Source: JAZKHE01 sp040385525
GTDB taxonomy: Bacteria; Bacteroidota; Bacteroidia; UBA4408
Assembly: GCA_040385525.1 (NCBI GenBank)
Contig: JAZKHE010000006.1
Span: 322,069 to 386,068, forward strand
DNA: 64,000 bases
Direction: 5' to 3'
Notes under the pieces: model-generated
Seen by the model: only the letters and a program-made list of their open reading frames with translations
The model's database searches: none
What the model was told of the DNA's origin: nothing
Position numbers and translations under genes: made by a program
Part shown: positions 62,489 to 64,000 of the stretch, in pieces
How positions within the stretch are numbered: position 1 is the stretch's first letter
How the letters are laid out: every line of letters begins with the position of its first letter

Positions 62489-63049
62489 ATGGAATTAATC
62501 AAAAACACTACAGCAAAAATTGATTTTGTTGAGAACATTCATAATTATATGAATAAACAAAAATTTATGCTTAGTTACAGAGGCAGTATTTCTCAATCAA
62601 TTACAAAATCAATACTATTAATGACCGAAAAAAAAATGGATCTCGAACACGAAGAGAATTCTGTTAAGAAAAAAGTTTTTGGTGTAATGGTAGAATGTCT
62701 TCAAAACATTTGTAAACCTCAAACTACTGATAAAGGTAAAGATGCAATTGTAATGATTGCTAAATCTGACGAACATTACATCGTTTATATTGGCAACGTA
62801 ATTGCTTCCGAAAAAAAAGAAGTACTTTCTCAAAAAATTAACGAAATAAATCTTTTACCAAGAGAAGAATTAAAAGAGCAACACAAAATATTGTTAAGCA
62901 ATAATTTAAACGATAGTAACAACCAAGCAATTTTAGGATTAATTGATATTGCTAAAAAAACAGGTAATAAAATTGAGTTCTTTTTTAACGATGTTAGCGA
63001 TACAAACTCATTTTTTTCTTTAAAAACAATTATTGCAAGAGCTAATTAA
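62489..63049 (+). CDS. SiaB-family (DUF6272) protein kinase-like, copy 1, degenerate G box
   Basis: The 186-residue protein has a single ATPase-like fold of the SiaB family. The N box is present (VMVECLQNICK, with Glu69 and Asn73). The glycine box that should close over ATP is degenerate: NNQAILGLIDIAKK in place of the GGAGLGFIDMARK of copy 2. It may be a pseudokinase that dimerises with copy 2, or a kinase with altered nucleotide binding. The flanking genes are the phosphatase (two-base gap) and copy 2 (two-base gap). Confidence 0.8.
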   Translation: MELIKNTTAKIDFVENIHNYMNKQKFMLSYRGSISQSITKSILLMTEKKMDLEHEENSVKKKVFGVMVECLQNICKPQTTDKGKDAIVMIAKSDEHYIVYIGNVIASEKKEVLSQKINEINLLPREELKEQHKILLSNNLNDSNNQAILGLIDIAKKTGNKIEFFFNDVSDTNSFFSLKTIIARAN

Positions 63050-63051
63050 TT

Positions 63052-63612
63052 ATGGGAACTTCTGAACTAAAAGATATTTACAGCGTATATCAAAACATGA
63101 TTGAAAATGATTTAATCATGATATACGAAGGAGAGTTTTCTCAAGAAATTACAAAATCAGTACTTTCTATGGCCGAAAAAAATTTCGACTCAGAAAATAT
63201 TGAAGCTGGAATTCGTAAAAAAGTGTTTAATGTAATGGTAGAAGGCTTGCAAAACATTTGTAAACACCAGCACGAAGTAGATGATAAAGCAGAAAATTCA
63301 TCAGCCATTTTTATGATTGCTTTTAACGATGATGAATACAGAATTATTACTGGAAATTTAATTGACAACACAAAAATTGACATTGTAAAAAGTAAAATAG
63401 ATACAATAAACGAATTAGATCAAGAAGGATTAAAAGGTTTGTATAAAGAAGCAAGATTAAAATCTACAATTTCAGATGTAGGTGGTGCAGGATTAGGATT
63501 TATTGATATGGCACGCAAATCAGGTTGCAAATTAGTCTATTCTTTTAATCCTGTAAATCCTGAAATATCATTTTTTTCACTTATAACAACAATAAAAAAC
63601 ACAAAAGAATAA
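63052..63612 (+). CDS. SiaB-family (DUF6272) protein kinase-like, copy 2, intact
   Basis: The 186-residue paralogue has both boxes of the HATPase-like fold: the N box VMVEGLQNICKHQ (Glu64, Asn68) and the glycine box VGGAGLGFIDMARKSG (Gly144-Gly150 region). In Pseudomonas SiaB phosphorylates SiaC on Thr68. This intact copy is the best candidate for that activity here. The SiaC-like gene begins five bases after the stop. Confidence 0.85.
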   Translation: MGTSELKDIYSVYQNMIENDLIMIYEGEFSQEITKSVLSMAEKNFDSENIEAGIRKKVFNVMVEGLQNICKHQHEVDDKAENSSAIFMIAFNDDEYRIITGNLIDNTKIDIVKSKIDTINELDQEGLKGLYKEARLKSTISDVGGAGLGFIDMARKSGCKLVYSFNPVNPEISFFSLITTIKNTKE

Positions 63613-63617
63613 ATAGT

Positions 63618-63995
63618 ATGGAAAAATTACACTTAGTAGGCACTGAAGATACTCCAGAAGTATTATTAGACCCAAGTTCAAATAAATTTGTAATCTCTGG
63701 TAGATCTTTACCAGAAGACGTTACAACGTTTTATCAACCAATTATGGATTGGTTAGATGCATTAGAAAACAATCCTTTAAGCGCAATTAAATTCGACATT
63801 AAGTTAGAATATTTTAACACTGCATCTTCTAAACTTATTTTAGATATTTTAATGAAATTAGAAGAAATTCACACGAGTGGTGCCTGCAAAATAAACATTG
63901 TTTGGCATTATCAAGAAGATGATGAAGATATGCAAGAAGCTGGCGATGAATACAAAGATTTAGTTGAAGTACCATTTGAAATAGTAGCTTATTAA
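63618..63995 (+). CDS. siaC: SiaC-family (DUF1987) regulatory phosphoprotein
   Basis: The 125-residue protein matches DUF1987/SiaC: the N-terminal DTPEVLLDPSSNKFVISGRSLPED strand region, the central DWLDALENNP helix and the motif LEYFNTASSKLILDIL. The phospho-acceptor threonine of Pseudomonas SiaC, Thr68, falls at the same number here (FNT, Thr68). Unphosphorylated SiaC activates the diguanylate cyclase SiaD; no GGDEF gene is present in the window, so the output is unknown. It ends five bases before the window edge. Confidence 0.92.
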   Translation: MEKLHLVGTEDTPEVLLDPSSNKFVISGRSLPEDVTTFYQPIMDWLDALENNPLSAIKFDIKLEYFNTASSKLILDILMKLEEIHTSGACKINIVWHYQEDDEDMQEAGDEYKDLVEVPFEIVAY

Positions 63996-64000
63996 TTTAA

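Noticed and set aside
34090..63995. Diguanylate cyclase or phosphodiesterase among the PAS proteins
   Set aside because: No GGDEF or EAL signature is seen in any of the signalling proteins; all identified outputs are kinase, phosphatase, receiver, Hpt-like, LuxR or MCP signalling.
1..64000. tRNA, rRNA, insertion sequence or prophage genes
   Set aside because: No transposase, integrase, capsid or portal motifs, and no tRNA cloverleaf or rRNA core sequence, were recognised on either strand by eye.

Overview
ORGANISM. The window looks like chromosome of an AT-rich member of the Bacteroidota. Evidence: two proteins end in a type IX secretion (T9SS) type A sorting domain, there is a giant SprB/Ig/CUB adhesin and a TonB-receptor-like outer-membrane protein with a carboxypeptidase-regulatory N-terminus, Shine-Dalgarno sequences are largely absent, and GAF/PAS histidine kinases are abundant. 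Hand counts of a few coding lines give about 28-32% GC. No rRNA, tRNA, CRISPR array, insertion sequence or phage gene was recognised. LAYOUT. (1) 0-12.4 kb holds mixed housekeeping and accessory genes: a BamE-like lipoprotein, a small T9SS cargo protein, DUF2461 and MepB proteins with a C-terminal relic of a second DUF2461 gene behind them, an Ogt-type alkyltransferase, a secreted protein with several Tudor/SH3-like modules, a PIN/DUF6364 toxin-antitoxin pair, a TerB-DnaJ protein, HtpG, and tandem LpxL-like acyltransferases. (2) 12.4-25 kb holds a T9SS adhesin of about 3,330 residues and a secreted TPR protein, both on the minus strand. The adhesin mRNA can form a 10-bp hairpin that ends two bases before its start codon. 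(3) 25-34 kb holds a VWA/MoxR-type ATPase pair, an outer-membrane beta-barrel receptor, a PlsC-type acyltransferase, GuaB and a small exported protein. (4) 34-52 kb is a dense signalling island: CheR, a receiver-less CheB, a receiver-SpoIIE phosphatase, GAF/PAS histidine kinases, stand-alone receivers, two Hpt-like small proteins, an 840-aa GAF/PAS protein without a kinase domain, an 1826-aa GAF/PAS kinase, and a NarL-type two-component pair. (5) 52-64 kb is one tightly packed plus-strand operon: ParA, a soluble five-PAS chemoreceptor, CheW, CheY, CheB, CheA, CheC-like, CheR, then a SpoIIE phosphatase, two SiaB-family kinases and a SiaC-family phosphoprotein. MAIN DISCOVERIES. First, the 1826-aa kinase contains an in-frame 126-codon PAS module of about 61% GC inside a gene of about 30% GC. 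It is bounded by an 11-bp direct repeat (accgaacgcaa) that encodes the conserved PAS-linker motif TERK. This looks like domain-sized horizontal transfer. Second, the operon at the right edge joins a complete chemotaxis-like core to a SiaA/B/C-type serine/threonine phosphorylation switch. No diguanylate cyclase (the known Pseudomonas SiaC target) and no flagellar or pilus gene is visible in the window. The SiaC protein keeps Thr68, and one of the two SiaB-like kinases has lost its glycine-rich box. HOW IT MAY WORK (inference). The ParA protein would position soluble PAS receptors; CheA/CheY/CheB/CheR/CheC would process the signal; and the SpoIIE phosphatase and SiaB-like kinases would set SiaC phosphorylation and control an unknown output such as surface adhesion or gliding.
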